A DNA stretch of 41,510 nucleotides from Ectothiorhodospiraceae bacterium (lineage in GTDB: Bacteria; Pseudomonadota; Gammaproteobacteria; SZUA-152): NCBI GenBank assembly GCA_002401775.2, contig NVUB02000084.1:1-41510 (forward strand), in the 5' to 3' direction. How positions within the stretch are numbered: position 1 is the first letter of the stretch; every line of letters starts with the position of its first letter. The notes beneath the pieces were generated by a model, which was not told the DNA's origin, made no database searches, and saw nothing but the letters and a program-made list of their open reading frames with translations. Shown piece by piece: positions 27,109 to 36,996 of the stretch. A program made the translations under genes and the position numbers.

Positions 27109-27198
27109 ATGCGTTATCGTCGAGCGCATGTAAAAGGCGGTATCTGTTTTTTCACGGTCAATTTGGCAGAAAGGGAAAACAGTAATAAGGACCAGTAA
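27109..27198 (+). pseudogene. N-terminal remnant of a REP-associated transposase (RAYT, Y1 family)
   Basis: ATG at 27109 gives MRYRRAHVKGGICFFTVNLA then ERENS before a stop at 27196. This is the very conserved start of Y1/HUH REP-associated tyrosine transposases, normally about 150 residues longer; the catalytic HUH and tyrosine are gone. It supports that the adjacent hairpin belonged to a RAYT/REP system. The rest of 27199-27334 holds nothing recognisable. Confidence 0.75.
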
Positions 27199-27334
27199 TT
27201 AGAACAGCCAGCGTAAAAAAATTCTCGCCAAATTAATTTTACTGCCGTTGATGATAGCAGGGTGAATCGTATTTAGTGACCTAAATCAGAAACAGGTAGG
27301 AAACACTGATATTGCTGAATATCTTGTTACCCAG

Positions 27335-27720
27335 ACGTGTGTAGTCCTCAGTGACTCACTGATCTACATTTCATCGTTGTGGAAGGTGATTTTACAGCCA
27401 GATTTATACACGAAGCCATGCGATACAAATGGGTCATTTTTAGAGCATTGTTTGCACAATAAAGCGTCTGTATGACAATTAAGAGATCGGGTAAAACGCT
27501 CGATTGCCTCAATATTTTCGAAAAATAGCGGCATGCTGCGTAGTTAACAAAACTTGGTCGGCGAACCGCAAGGAATAAATTTAAAAATCCCACGGGGATA
27601 TTCATTGAGCCAAATTGACGTTGCTATGCTTTCAGGGGCTTTCAGGGGCTTTCAGGAAATTACGACGTTAAACCGGCCGAGAACGGGGGGCTAGGTGTGG
27701 CTGTAATTTGGGAAATCACA
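27335..27720. mobile_element. IS remnant, copy 1 of a ~385-bp repeat
   Basis: Aligns along its length with 29612-29999 in the same orientation. Both copies contain the exact stretch ATTGCCTCAATATTTTCGAA, a short run of GCTTTCAGGG 10-mers (three here, two in copy 2), and a final GGCTGTAATTTGGGAAAT. It carries the broken transposase start at 27364-27534. The copies have diverged by substitutions and small indels, so insertion is not recent. Confidence 0.65.
27364..27534 (-). pseudogene. Zinc-ribbon transposase N-terminus (fragment)
   Basis: 56 residues starting MPLFFENIEAIERFTRS. A CKQC pair in LLCKQCSKNDPFVSHGFVYK looks like the N-terminal zinc ribbon of an IS transposase, then the frame decays to a stop. 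The copy in the second repeat (29825 leftward) has an 8-base difference after CGATCT that shifts the frame. The family is not certain; the call rests on the CxxC...HGF pattern. Confidence 0.4.
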
Positions 27721-27766
27721 GTAAGGTGCGGGTTGAATAATAAGGTTGAGGGCTGATATTGGGCAC

Positions 27767-28993
27767 TTAAAGACAAGCTGCGGGGATGGAGAGGATGCGC
27801 TCATCCAGTATCCTAGGTTTTTCCTCGTTGTTGATAATGAGTCCGTAGGCGCAGTGGTGAGTTTGGATGAATTCGTTCAGGCTCCGGAGAGATCGTTTAT
27901 TGGTTTTTTGGGTATATTTTATTTCGACCGGTAAGAGTCCAAAATCGCCCTCGAGGATAAGGTCAATCTCCGCACCACCCCGAGTTCGGTAATGGTAGGC
28001 TTGGTATGGAATGCCTAATTGGTCAAAGCTGCGCAACAGGTTTTCAATGATCATGCCTTCCCATGAATGCCCAAGCTGAGGGTGGGTCGCCAACATTGAC
28101 CATTCGTTCAAGTGTAGCAATCTGTGGAGGAGCCCGCTATCGCGCATATAGCCTTTGGGGTGTTTCACCAGTTGCTTGTGTTTTGATTGGCTCCAGGCGG
28201 GAAGATGTCGCCAAATGAAGGTGTGGTGGGCGATATGCAGGTAATCCCTGGCGGTTGGCTGACTGACTCCGAGCGTACGTGCGATATTGGCGTAGTTAAG
28301 TATGCTGCCGGATAGCTGACTGAGCATCTGAATCAGTTGTCGGTACCTGTCCTGGTTGAGGTTAGGGAACAGGGGGGCGATATCTTGATGTAGATAAGTG
28401 TCCAGATAATGGCGATGCCAAAGTTGCCGAAAATTATCATCATTGCTTAACCATGGCTCAGGGTATCCGCCATGAAACCAATATGACTGAATCTGCGCCA
28501 ATGTCAGGCGTGGTTTCACCGTTGCCAGCAGTTCCGAGGCTTTGCTGCGCTGGGCAATCAGTGAATAGATAGGAGCTGGGGCGAGCTGCCATGCTTCGGC
28601 TAGCGAAAAAGGGCTCAGTTCGATAGTCGCAATACGCCCCGCGAGGCTTTCAGAGAGGTTGCGGATCAGTTCGGGTGAGCTGGAGCCAGTGAGAACGAAA
28701 CGGCCTTTTTGTGCCCGGTTCCTGTCGATAGCGACCCGTAGGGCCGGGAATAGTTCAGGTGCTCGTTGCGCTTCGTCAATAGTGACATTTTCAGGGTGCA
28801 GGCGAAAAAAAAGATCTGGGTCAGCTAATATTTGTTGGCGATCCGCGCCGTTTTCCATGTCGAAATTTTGCCAATCTCCCGGAAGTTTATTAAGTAAGGT
28901 GGTTTTGCCGCATTGCCGTACGCCTGTGATGGCTACACAAGGAAAGTAACTGAGTAATGTGTGAATGTGTGATTCTGTGTTACGGGTGATCAT
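27767..28993 (-). CDS. DUF4143-type AAA ATPase (copy 4)
   Basis: 408 residues. Walker A is GVRQCGKTTLL near residue 24, ENVTIDEAQRAPELFPALRV the Walker B region, then TGSSSPELIRNLSESLAGR. The helix-turn-helix is IARTLGVSQPTARDYLHIA. The C-terminal nuclease-like signature is complete: SWEGMIIENLL, GGAEIDLIL and PVEIKYTQ. It is the closest relative in the window of copy 3 (16557-17777), with the same ending IPAACL. It lies between two copies of an IS remnant, next to an orphan antitoxin gene on the opposite strand. Intact, so probably expressed; function unknown. Confidence 0.87.
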   Translation of the reverse strand: MITRNTESHIHTLLSYFPCVAITGVRQCGKTTLLNKLPGDWQNFDMENGADRQQILADPDLFFRLHPENVTIDEAQRAPELFPALRVAIDRNRAQKGRFVLTGSSSPELIRNLSESLAGRIATIELSPFSLAEAWQLAPAPIYSLIAQRSKASELLATVKPRLTLAQIQSYWFHGGYPEPWLSNDDNFRQLWHRHYLDTYLHQDIAPLFPNLNQDRYRQLIQMLSQLSGSILNYANIARTLGVSQPTARDYLHIAHHTFIWRHLPAWSQSKHKQLVKHPKGYMRDSGLLHRLLHLNEWSMLATHPQLGHSWEGMIIENLLRSFDQLGIPYQAYHYRTRGGAEIDLILEGDFGLLPVEIKYTQKTNKRSLRSLNEFIQTHHCAYGLIINNEEKPRILDERILSIPAACL

Positions 28994-29233
28994 AGGTGTA
29001 AATATTAAAGCCGCTGTTTGAGAATTACAAGTTAAATGCTCAGAGGGCGATATGAGATGTGGTATCGGTGTTTGAAGGACATGAAAACCCGCATGCGGAT
29101 GATCATCAATTAGGCGATGAAGCCAGAAGAGAAAATTGCAGATGGTTATAATGTATTTTTGTGAGAGTGATTGTTCTGCTCATTGAATTGTCGGCGTGCC
29201 CGAGCTAAAGTAGACTAAGTTTGGTGGTGCGAG

Positions 29234-29449
29234 ATGTCTAAGCAAGTCAATATGCACGAGGCGAAATCACAGCTTTCTCGGTTGGGGGCGTTAGTGCAAC
29301 AGGGCGAAACGGTTGTTATTGCCAAGTCGGGAAAGCCCTATATGGATTTAGTACCTCATAAAATGGTGAGAGTAATACGCAAACCTGGGCGATTGTCAGG
29401 GCAAATAAAATTGGCAGCCAGTTTTAATCAGCGTAAACAGCACCCATAA
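29234..29449 (+). CDS. Truncated orphan Phd/YefM antitoxin
   Basis: 71 residues, nearly identical over about 60 residues to the antitoxin at 30309 (MSKQVNMHEAKSQLSRL, QGETVVIAK.GKPYM, RKPGRLSGQIKL). The DNA-binding N-terminal half is complete. The tail that should bind the toxin is replaced by AASFNQRKQHP, and no toxin gene follows. The operator palindrome of the intact copy is also absent upstream. It could still bind DNA and interfere with regulation of the intact module, or be a dying duplicate. Confidence 0.75.
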   Translation: MSKQVNMHEAKSQLSRLGALVQQGETVVIAKSGKPYMDLVPHKMVRVIRKPGRLSGQIKLAASFNQRKQHP

Positions 29450-29611
29450 ACAGAAACGTAGAAACGTAAACAGCGTAAACAGGACACCCAGTTTAAGGAA
29501 ATTACCACTAAAAATATTTAGCCGATTTCAATTACAGTTTTTATGCAGTCTATTAATGTTGCAACTCAGGAATATGGGCAAAAGGGTGTCGAAATATCTG
29601 GTTTACCTGAA

Positions 29612-29999
29612 ATGCGGACATGTGTATTCCTCAGTCATCAACTGATCGGCATATCGACGTTGTGAAGATTGGTGTGTCAGCTAGGTTTATAAACGAAGCC
29701 ATGCGATACAAACGGGCCATTTTTAGAGCATTGTTTGCACAGTAAGGTGTCTGTATGACAATCAAGGCCACTATAGATCGGGTAAAACGCTCGATTGCCT
29801 CAATATTTTCGAAAAATAGCTTCATGCCGCGTATTTAACAAAACTTGGTGGGCGACCCGTAAGGAATAAATTCAAAAATCCCACAGGGATATTCACTGAG
29901 CCAAATTGACGTTACTAGGCTTTCAGGAGCTTTCAGGAGATTATGGCGTTAAACCGGCTGGGAACGGGGGCTAGGTGGGCTGTAATTTGGGAAATAACA
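29612..29999. mobile_element. IS remnant, copy 2 of a ~385-bp repeat
   Basis: Direct repeat of 27335-27720; see that entry for shared landmarks. The transposase start here (ATG at 29825, MKLFFENIEAIERFTRS) runs out of frame because of the 8-base difference. Its right edge coincides with the cut end of an older coding fragment (29971-30234). Between 29450 and 29611 nothing else is seen except short AAACGTAAACAG-like repeats near 29455-29480. Confidence 0.65.
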
Positions 30000-30234
30000 T
30001 GTCATCGCCATAGGCTGCCATCAGAACTTTTCTTAATTCATCCAGAAAAGCGGTGACACAGTAGGCATCACTGGCATCCCAATGGGTGGTCAATTGCGCC
30101 AGTTTCATTGTCATGTACCCCTGATGTTTGATCCGTTCTTCATGAGAGCGCCAATGGGGTTGTACCAGGACGTTGTTGACGTGGGCTCTCTGTGTCAGGG
30201 TAGTTGTGACGATTTTTTGGACTCGCGGTAAGTT
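29971..30234 (-). pseudogene. Coding fragment cut by the IS remnant
   Basis: A leftward frame is open from 30234 to a stop at 29971 without an upstream start. It includes EERIKHQGYMTMKLAQLTTH and DAYCVTAFLDELRKVLMAAY, then GDDM right at the repeat boundary. The residue pattern looks like real protein, but I do not recognise it. An internal ATG at 30114 would give only 47 residues. Confidence 0.35.
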
Positions 30235-30281
30235 TCAGGATGGTCAATAGATTGCAGGGGGTGCCTGGATGGGCATATAGT

Positions 30282-30297
30282 GTGATTAGCTAATCAC
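30282..30297. promoter_or_regulatory. phd operator palindrome
   Basis: Perfect 16-bp palindrome GTGATTAGCTAATCAC ending 11 bp before the antitoxin ATG, and immediately after a TATAGT that could be the -10 box. Phd dimers repress by binding such palindromes; binding is inferred from position and symmetry. Confidence 0.65.
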
Positions 30298-30308
30298 TCT
30301 ATTGTGAA

Positions 30309-30548
30309 ATGTCAAAACAAGTCAATATGCACGAGGCAAAATCACAGCTTTCCCGGTTGGCAGAGCTGGTACAGCAGGGTGAAACTGTTGTTATTGCTAA
30401 GGCGGGTAAACCCTACATGAATATGGTGCCACATAAGGTAGTGAAGGTAAAACGCAAACCGGGAAGATTGTCTGGGCAAATCAAGCTAATGGCTGACTTT
30501 GATGAGACTCCTGAAGAAATAATATCCTCATTTGAGGGGGCTCAGTAA
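30309..30548 (+). CDS. Phd/YefM-family antitoxin
   Basis: 79 residues. The N-terminal DNA-binding part reads MSKQVNMHEAKSQLSRLAEL, then VQQGETVVIAKAGKPYMNMV, both typical of Phd/YefM. The acidic tail DFDETPEEIISSFEGAQ should be disordered until it binds the toxin. The PIN-domain toxin gene begins 33 bp downstream. It is the intact counterpart of the orphan at 29234. Confidence 0.88.
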   Translation: MSKQVNMHEAKSQLSRLAELVQQGETVVIAKAGKPYMNMVPHKVVKVKRKPGRLSGQIKLMADFDETPEEIISSFEGAQ

Positions 30549-30581
30549 TCCCGCCTGAGGACGACCGGGGAAACGATAAAA

Positions 30582-30962
30582 ATGCGTAGACTGCTATTGG
30601 ACACACATGTGTTTCTCTGGTGGTTGGCTGATGATCCTCAATTGGGTGGTGAAGCGAGGGCAGTGATCGCGGAGTATGAAAATACTGTATATGTGAGCGC
30701 TGATATGGGCTGGGAAATCTCTATCAAAAAGGCACTCGGAAAGTTGGAAACTCCAGACGGGCTTGATGCCTTGGTTGATTCGGAAGGATTTGAACATTTG
30801 CCTGTTACTTTTTTCCACGGCGAGCAGGTTGGAATGTTACCAAGGCATCATAAAGACCCATTTGACCGTATGTTGATCGCACAGGCTCAGGCGGCAGTCC
30901 GGGTGGTTGTTACTGCGAAATATGATGGTCTCGCAGAATGGGACAAGGCTTGTAAGAGCTGA
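30582..30962 (+). CDS. PIN-domain ribonuclease toxin (VapC-like)
   Basis: 126 residues. The first metal-binding Asp is D7 in LLLDTHVFLWW, Glu45 lies in WEISIKKALGK, and D92/D95 in HHKDPFDRMLIAQA complete the main acidic cluster. The usual fourth acid (V/I-T-x-D) is replaced by lysine in VVTAKYDG. PIN toxins of this subgroup pair with Phd-like antitoxins and cleave RNA. Direction and spacing put it in one operon with the antitoxin. Whether the lysine weakens activity is open. Confidence 0.87.
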   Translation: MRRLLLDTHVFLWWLADDPQLGGEARAVIAEYENTVYVSADMGWEISIKKALGKLETPDGLDALVDSEGFEHLPVTFFHGEQVGMLPRHHKDPFDRMLIAQAQAAVRVVVTAKYDGLAEWDKACKS

Positions 30963-30979
30963 AGACTGAGTTGTATTTC

Positions 30980-31008
30980 TTGACTATTGTATATAGTTGA
31001 CATATACA
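30980..31008 (+). promoter_or_regulatory. brnTA promoter with overlapping operator dyad
   Basis: TTGACT (30980-30985) and TATACA (31003-31008) are separated by 17 bp. The dyad TGTATAT-N7-ATATACA (30988-31008) covers the spacer and -10 box, where BrnA-type repressors would block RNA polymerase. The BrnT ATG at 31016 leaves almost no leader. Confidence 0.55.
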
Positions 31009-31015
31009 TAATCCA

Positions 31016-31315
31016 ATGGCCATCGATTTATCGCAATGTGTTGGGTTTCAATGGGATGAGGGAAATTCCCGTAAAAATTGGGAAAAGCATAGAGTGACAA
31101 GTTCTGAATGTGAGCAACTGTTTTTCAACCAGCCCTTATTGATCAAAGATGATATTTCTCACTCCAAATCTGAGCCCCGATATTTTGCGCTGGGAAGGGC
31201 TGATTCAGATAGACGGTTATTTGTAGTATTTACCGTTCGGGACAACCTCATTCGAGTGATATCAGCGCGAGATATGAGCCGACGAGAGAGGCGGGTGTAT
31301 GAAGAAGTTACCTAA
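31016..31315 (+). CDS. brnT: BrnT-family ribonuclease toxin
   Basis: 99 residues with the BrnT signature: FQWDEGNSRKNWEKHRVT at the start, PLLIKDDISHSKSEPRYFAL in the middle, LFVVFTVRDNLIRVISARDM and SRRERRVYEE at the end. BrnT is a RelE-like RNase that halts translation. The stop codon lies inside the antitoxin gene, with a 17-bp overlap, so translation is coupled. Toxin-first order is normal for BrnTA. Confidence 0.9.
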   Translation: MAIDLSQCVGFQWDEGNSRKNWEKHRVTSSECEQLFFNQPLLIKDDISHSKSEPRYFALGRADSDRRLFVVFTVRDNLIRVISARDMSRRERRVYEEVT

Positions 31316-31562
31316 GTTTAAAACTGAAAACGAAGAGCGCGAATTTTGGGCCGCTCACGATTCAACAGAATATGTTGATTGGAAAAAGGCTTCTCCCGTT
31401 ATTATGTCGAAACTGAAGCCGTCATTAAAGACGATTTCGTTAAGGTTGCCTGAGACGATGTTGGCTGAACTGAAGCTTCTGGCTAACAAACGTGATGTGC
31501 CTTATCAATCGTTATTAAAAATCTTTTTGGCAGAGCGTATTTCCAAGGAGTTTCATTCCTGA
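31299..31562 (+). CDS. brnA: BrnA-family antitoxin
   Basis: 87 residues. The N-terminal part (KFKTENEEREFWAAHDSTEY) wraps the toxin. The C-terminal ribbon-helix-helix, KTISLRLPETMLAELKLLAN then VPYQSLLKIFLAERI, binds DNA. This arrangement, with the DNA-binding domain at the C-terminus, is characteristic of BrnA. Between its end and pyrG (114 bp) there is a GGCTC/GAGCC dyad at 31587-31603 but no clear terminator. Confidence 0.88.
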   Translation: MKKLPKFKTENEEREFWAAHDSTEYVDWKKASPVIMSKLKPSLKTISLRLPETMLAELKLLANKRDVPYQSLLKIFLAERISKEFHS

Positions 31563-31600
31563 GTTTTTTGCGGCAGGGAAAAATGCGGCTCTTTTATTGA

Positions 31601-33301
<1,701 letters not shown>

Positions 33302-33304
33302 ATA

Positions 33305-34138
33305 ATGAAACTTTGCGGATTTGAAGTGGGTCTGGACCAACCCTTATTTGTCATCGCTGGCCCCTGCGTCATTGAGTCTGAGCAAATGGCCATAGACACC
33401 GCAGGTGCCTTGAAAGAAATGACCACCAAGCTGGGCATTCCTTTTATCTATAAATCCTCATTCGACAAAGCCAATCGCTCGTCAACCGCCAGTTATCGTG
33501 GGCCGGGCATCGAAGAAGGCCTGCGCATCCTGCAAAAAGTGAAAGACGATATCGGCGTACCGGTCATTACCGACGTACACGAAGACACCCCGCTGGACGA
33601 AGTTGCCAGCGTAGTAGACGTGTTACAGACACCGGCCTTTTTGTGTCGCCAAACCAACTTTATTCAAAACGTCGCCCGTACCGGCAAACCGGTCAACATC
33701 AAAAAAGGCCAGTTCCTCGCCCCATGGGACATGAAAAATGTCGTCGACAAAGCCCGTGAAGCCGGTAACGACAACATCATGGTCTGCGAACGCGGCGTAT
33801 CCTTCGGCTATAATACCCTGATCTCCGACATGCGAGGCCTGGTAGAAATGCGCAACACCGGATGCCCAGTCGTTTTTGATGCCACCCATTCCGTACAGCA
33901 ACCGGGCGGGCAGGGCGCAACATCGGGCGGACAGCGTCAATTTGTTCCCGTATTAGCGCGTTCCGCCGTCGCCGCAGGTGTGTCTGGCTTGTTCATGGAA
34001 ACGCACCCCGAGCCCGAAAAAGCGCTCAGTGACGGCCCCAACGCCTGGCCACTCGATGAAATGGAAAGCCTGCTGGAAACATTAAAAGCATTGGATGATG
34101 CGGTGAAAGTGCGAGGCTTTGGCCACGATCCTGCTTAG
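33305..34138 (+). CDS. kdsA: 3-deoxy-8-phosphooctulonate (KDO8P) synthase
   Basis: 277 residues, a TIM barrel of the DAHP/KDO8P synthase family. Motifs: [45 protein letters not shown] and [13 protein letters not shown]. It condenses PEP with arabinose-5-phosphate to give Kdo-8-phosphate for LPS inner core. The second gene of the pyrG-kdsA pair; the route to eno, which makes PEP, is interrupted by a 1.2-kb REP-rich gap. Confidence 0.97.
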   Translation: MKLCGFEVGLDQPLFVIAGPCVIESEQMAIDTAGALKEMTTKLGIPFIYKSSFDKANRSSTASYRGPGIEEGLRILQKVKDDIGVPVITDVHEDTPLDEVASVVDVLQTPAFLCRQTNFIQNVARTGKPVNIKKGQFLAPWDMKNVVDKAREAGNDNIMVCERGVSFGYNTLISDMRGLVEMRNTGCPVVFDATHSVQQPGGQGATSGGQRQFVPVLARSAVAAGVSGLFMETHPEPEKALSDGPNAWPLDEMESLLETLKALDDAVKVRGFGHDPA

Positions 34139-34232
34139 TAGGTGACACTGACTTACTATAGCGACACCGAAGCTACACCGATCTACATTTAATTCGTATA
34201 AATACTCAGATCGTATTGGGCATTATTAGGTT

Positions 34233-34311
34233 CTGGATCCCGGCCTACGCCGGGATGACGGAATGTTGTAGATCATTCTAATCGTCATTCCGGCGAAGGC
34301 CGGAATCCAGG
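34233..34311. repeat. REP pair A (kdsA-eno gap)
   Basis: CTGGATCCCGGCC-TAC-GCCGGGATGACG (34233-34260) followed by CGTCATTCCGGC-GAA-GGCCGGAATCC (34283-34309). The two hairpins are inverted relative to each other, as in a BIME. Each has a stem of about 8 bp of GC-rich sequence. Before it, 34139-34232 holds nothing recognisable. Confidence 0.8.
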
Positions 34312-34333
34312 AGCCGATGGCAGGGAGTCCAAC

Positions 34334-34390
34334 ATGGAACGCCCGCTATGCGTTTACGGTGTAGTGAACAAACGTAAGGTAAGGCCGCGC
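34334..34390 (+). pseudogene. Decayed start of a GIY-YIG gene copy
   Basis: ATGGAACGC...CTATGCGTTTACG and the preceding GATGGCAGGGAG match the beginning and upstream of the intact gene at 34589 (MERLPCVYILVSKRN against MERPLCVYGVVNKRK here). Similarity is lost after about 19 codons. It implies that a REP pair plus the gene start was duplicated as one block. Confidence 0.55.
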
Positions 34391-34468
34391 TTGGAAATGA
34401 CTTTCGTTTACTTATACGTGTAACTTTACGGTGTGTTGGAGTTGAAAATTAAACGGATATTGTAAGTC

Positions 34469-34566
34469 TCTGGATCCCGGCCTACGCCGGGATGACGGAG
34501 TGTTATAGTTCATTCTAATCGTCATTCCGGCGCATACCCTCTGGGGCACAAGGGCCGGAATCCAGG
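34469..34566. repeat. REP pair B with insert in loop
   Basis: Left hairpin around 34469-34497 matches pair A. In the right hairpin (34520-34566) the 3-4 nt loop between TTCCGGC and GGCCGGAA is replaced by CATACCCTCTGGGGCACAAG. The GIY-YIG gene begins 22 bp after it. Confidence 0.8.
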
Positions 34567-34588
34567 GGCTGATGGCAGGGAGCCAATA

Positions 34589-34879
34589 ATGGAACGCTTG
34601 CCATGCGTATACATTTTAGTGAGCAAACGTAATGGGACTTTGTATACTGGTGTGACCTCAAATTTAGTAAAGCGAATTTGGGAACACAAAAATAATGTCG
34701 TAAAAGGATTTACCCAAGAACACAATGTTCATACCTTAGTTTGGTATGAAATGCATGACACGATGGGCACCGCTATTCAACGTGAAAAAAACATTAAAAA
34801 CTGGAAGCGTGACTGGAAATTGAAAAGGATTGAGGAAATGAACCCGCAGTGGCGGGATCTGTATCCTGAAATATTATAA
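34589..34879 (+). CDS. GIY-YIG endonuclease-domain protein (UPF0213-like)
   Basis: 96 residues, a stand-alone GIY-YIG domain. CVYILVSKRNGTLYTGVTSN carries the two signature strands (YIL..YTG), RIWEHK supplies the conserved Arg, and YEMHDTMGTAIQREKNIKNW has the catalytic Glu. Such small single-domain nucleases are often found among intergenic palindromic repeats. Here it lies between REP pairs B and C. Activity on REP hairpins is a reasonable guess but unproved. No partner gene. Confidence 0.88.
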   Translation: MERLPCVYILVSKRNGTLYTGVTSNLVKRIWEHKNNVVKGFTQEHNVHTLVWYEMHDTMGTAIQREKNIKNWKRDWKLKRIEEMNPQWRDLYPEIL

Positions 34880-34947
34880 AGGCAAAGAAACAATTGAACT
34901 TTTTGCTGCTCTGGCGCAGCCCGAAGTTCAGTGAAATTAGCAAGTTT

Positions 34948-35041
34948 CTGGATCCCGGCCTTCGCCGGGATGACGGGATGTTAAATATCATTTTAAACGT
35001 CATCCCAGCGTATACCCTTTGGGGCACTAGGGCCGGAATCT
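34948..35041. repeat. REP pair C with insert in loop
   Basis: Left hairpin CTGGATCCCGGCC-TTC-GCCGGGATGACG at 34948-34975. The right one (34997-35041) again carries a loop insert, GTATACCCTTTGGGGCACTA, a variant of that in pair B. Confidence 0.75.
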
Positions 35042-35075
35042 AGAATGTCGTTGAAACCACTGGGTTTCGGCCTTT

Positions 35076-35127
35076 ATACCCTCTGGGGCACAAGTAACCT
35101 AAAGGTCACAAGTGCCCCAGAGGGTAT
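35076..35127. repeat. Inverted pair of the REP loop module
   Basis: ATACCCTCTGGGGCAC (35076-35091) and its exact complement GTGCCCCAGAGGGTAT (35112-35127) form a 16-bp stem around 20 nt. Here the module that sits in REP loops elsewhere becomes the stem itself. Confidence 0.75.
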
Positions 35128-35164
35128 GCGCCGGAGTGATGACCAAGACAAATACTTAACACTC

Positions 35165-35290
35165 CGTCATCCCAGCGCTTTGAGCCGGCCCCGGCATGTA
35201 GTAAGCCGGGGCCGGGGTTCAGAATGTCGTTAATACCACTGGGTTCCGGCTCTTGTGCCCTTTGAGGCTATTTGCCGGAATGACGGAATG
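35165..35290. repeat. Further REP-like hairpins before eno
   Basis: CCGGCCCCGGC (35185-35195) pairs perfectly with GCCGGGGCCGG (35205-35215). A last hairpin (35245-35284) has GTTCCGGC and GCCGGAAT around CTTGTGCCCTTTGAGGCTAT, a degenerate, reversed form of the loop module. No gene in 34880-35333. Confidence 0.65.
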
Positions 35291-35312
35291 AGATTTTTTC
35301 AACAAAAATTAA

Positions 35313-36617
<1,305 letters not shown>

Positions 36618-36626
36618 GTCATTCGC

Positions 36627-36896
36627 ATGAAGGCCATTATTGTTGCCCTTGCCATTTTGTTTGTACTGTTACAGTGTAAACTGTGGTTTGGTGAGGGCAG
36701 CATGAAAGCCGTATGGCTGCTGGACGAGGCAATCGTTACACAGGTTGAAGAAAATGCCCTGCTTAAAGAACGTAACGAAACCCTCTCGGCAGAAGTTGAC
36801 GATCTCAAACAGGGTTATGACGCCATTGAAGAACGTGCGCGTCACGAGTTGGGTATGATTAAAGAGGGTGAAACCTTTTATCAGGTTGTTGATTAG
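36627..36896 (+). CDS. ftsB: Cell division protein FtsB
   Basis: 89 residues: one N-terminal membrane helix (IIVALAILFVLLQCKLWFG), a coiled coil (VEENALLKERNETLSAEVDD) and the conserved end ARHELGMIKEGETFYQVV. FtsB joins FtsL and FtsQ in the divisome on the periplasmic side. The eno-ftsB-ispD order is common in gammaproteobacteria, which supports the call for such a short gene. Confidence 0.93.
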   Translation: MKAIIVALAILFVLLQCKLWFGEGSMKAVWLLDEAIVTQVEENALLKERNETLSAEVDDLKQGYDAIEERARHELGMIKEGETFYQVVD

Positions 36897-36900
36897 AAGC

Positions 36901-36940
36901 TGATTGAAGTTGATAGAAGTTGATAGAAGTTGATAGAAGT
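36901..36940. repeat. Four tandem 10-bp repeats
   Basis: TGATTGAAGT followed by three exact TGATAGAAGT units, starting four bases after the ftsB stop codon. The repeat carries stops in several frames, so length changes would not affect the protein. Confidence 0.85.
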
Positions 36941-36996
36941 TAAAAAGGTAGACTGACATTGGCTGGCCAATTAAATAGAAAGCAGCGGTAAGTTCA

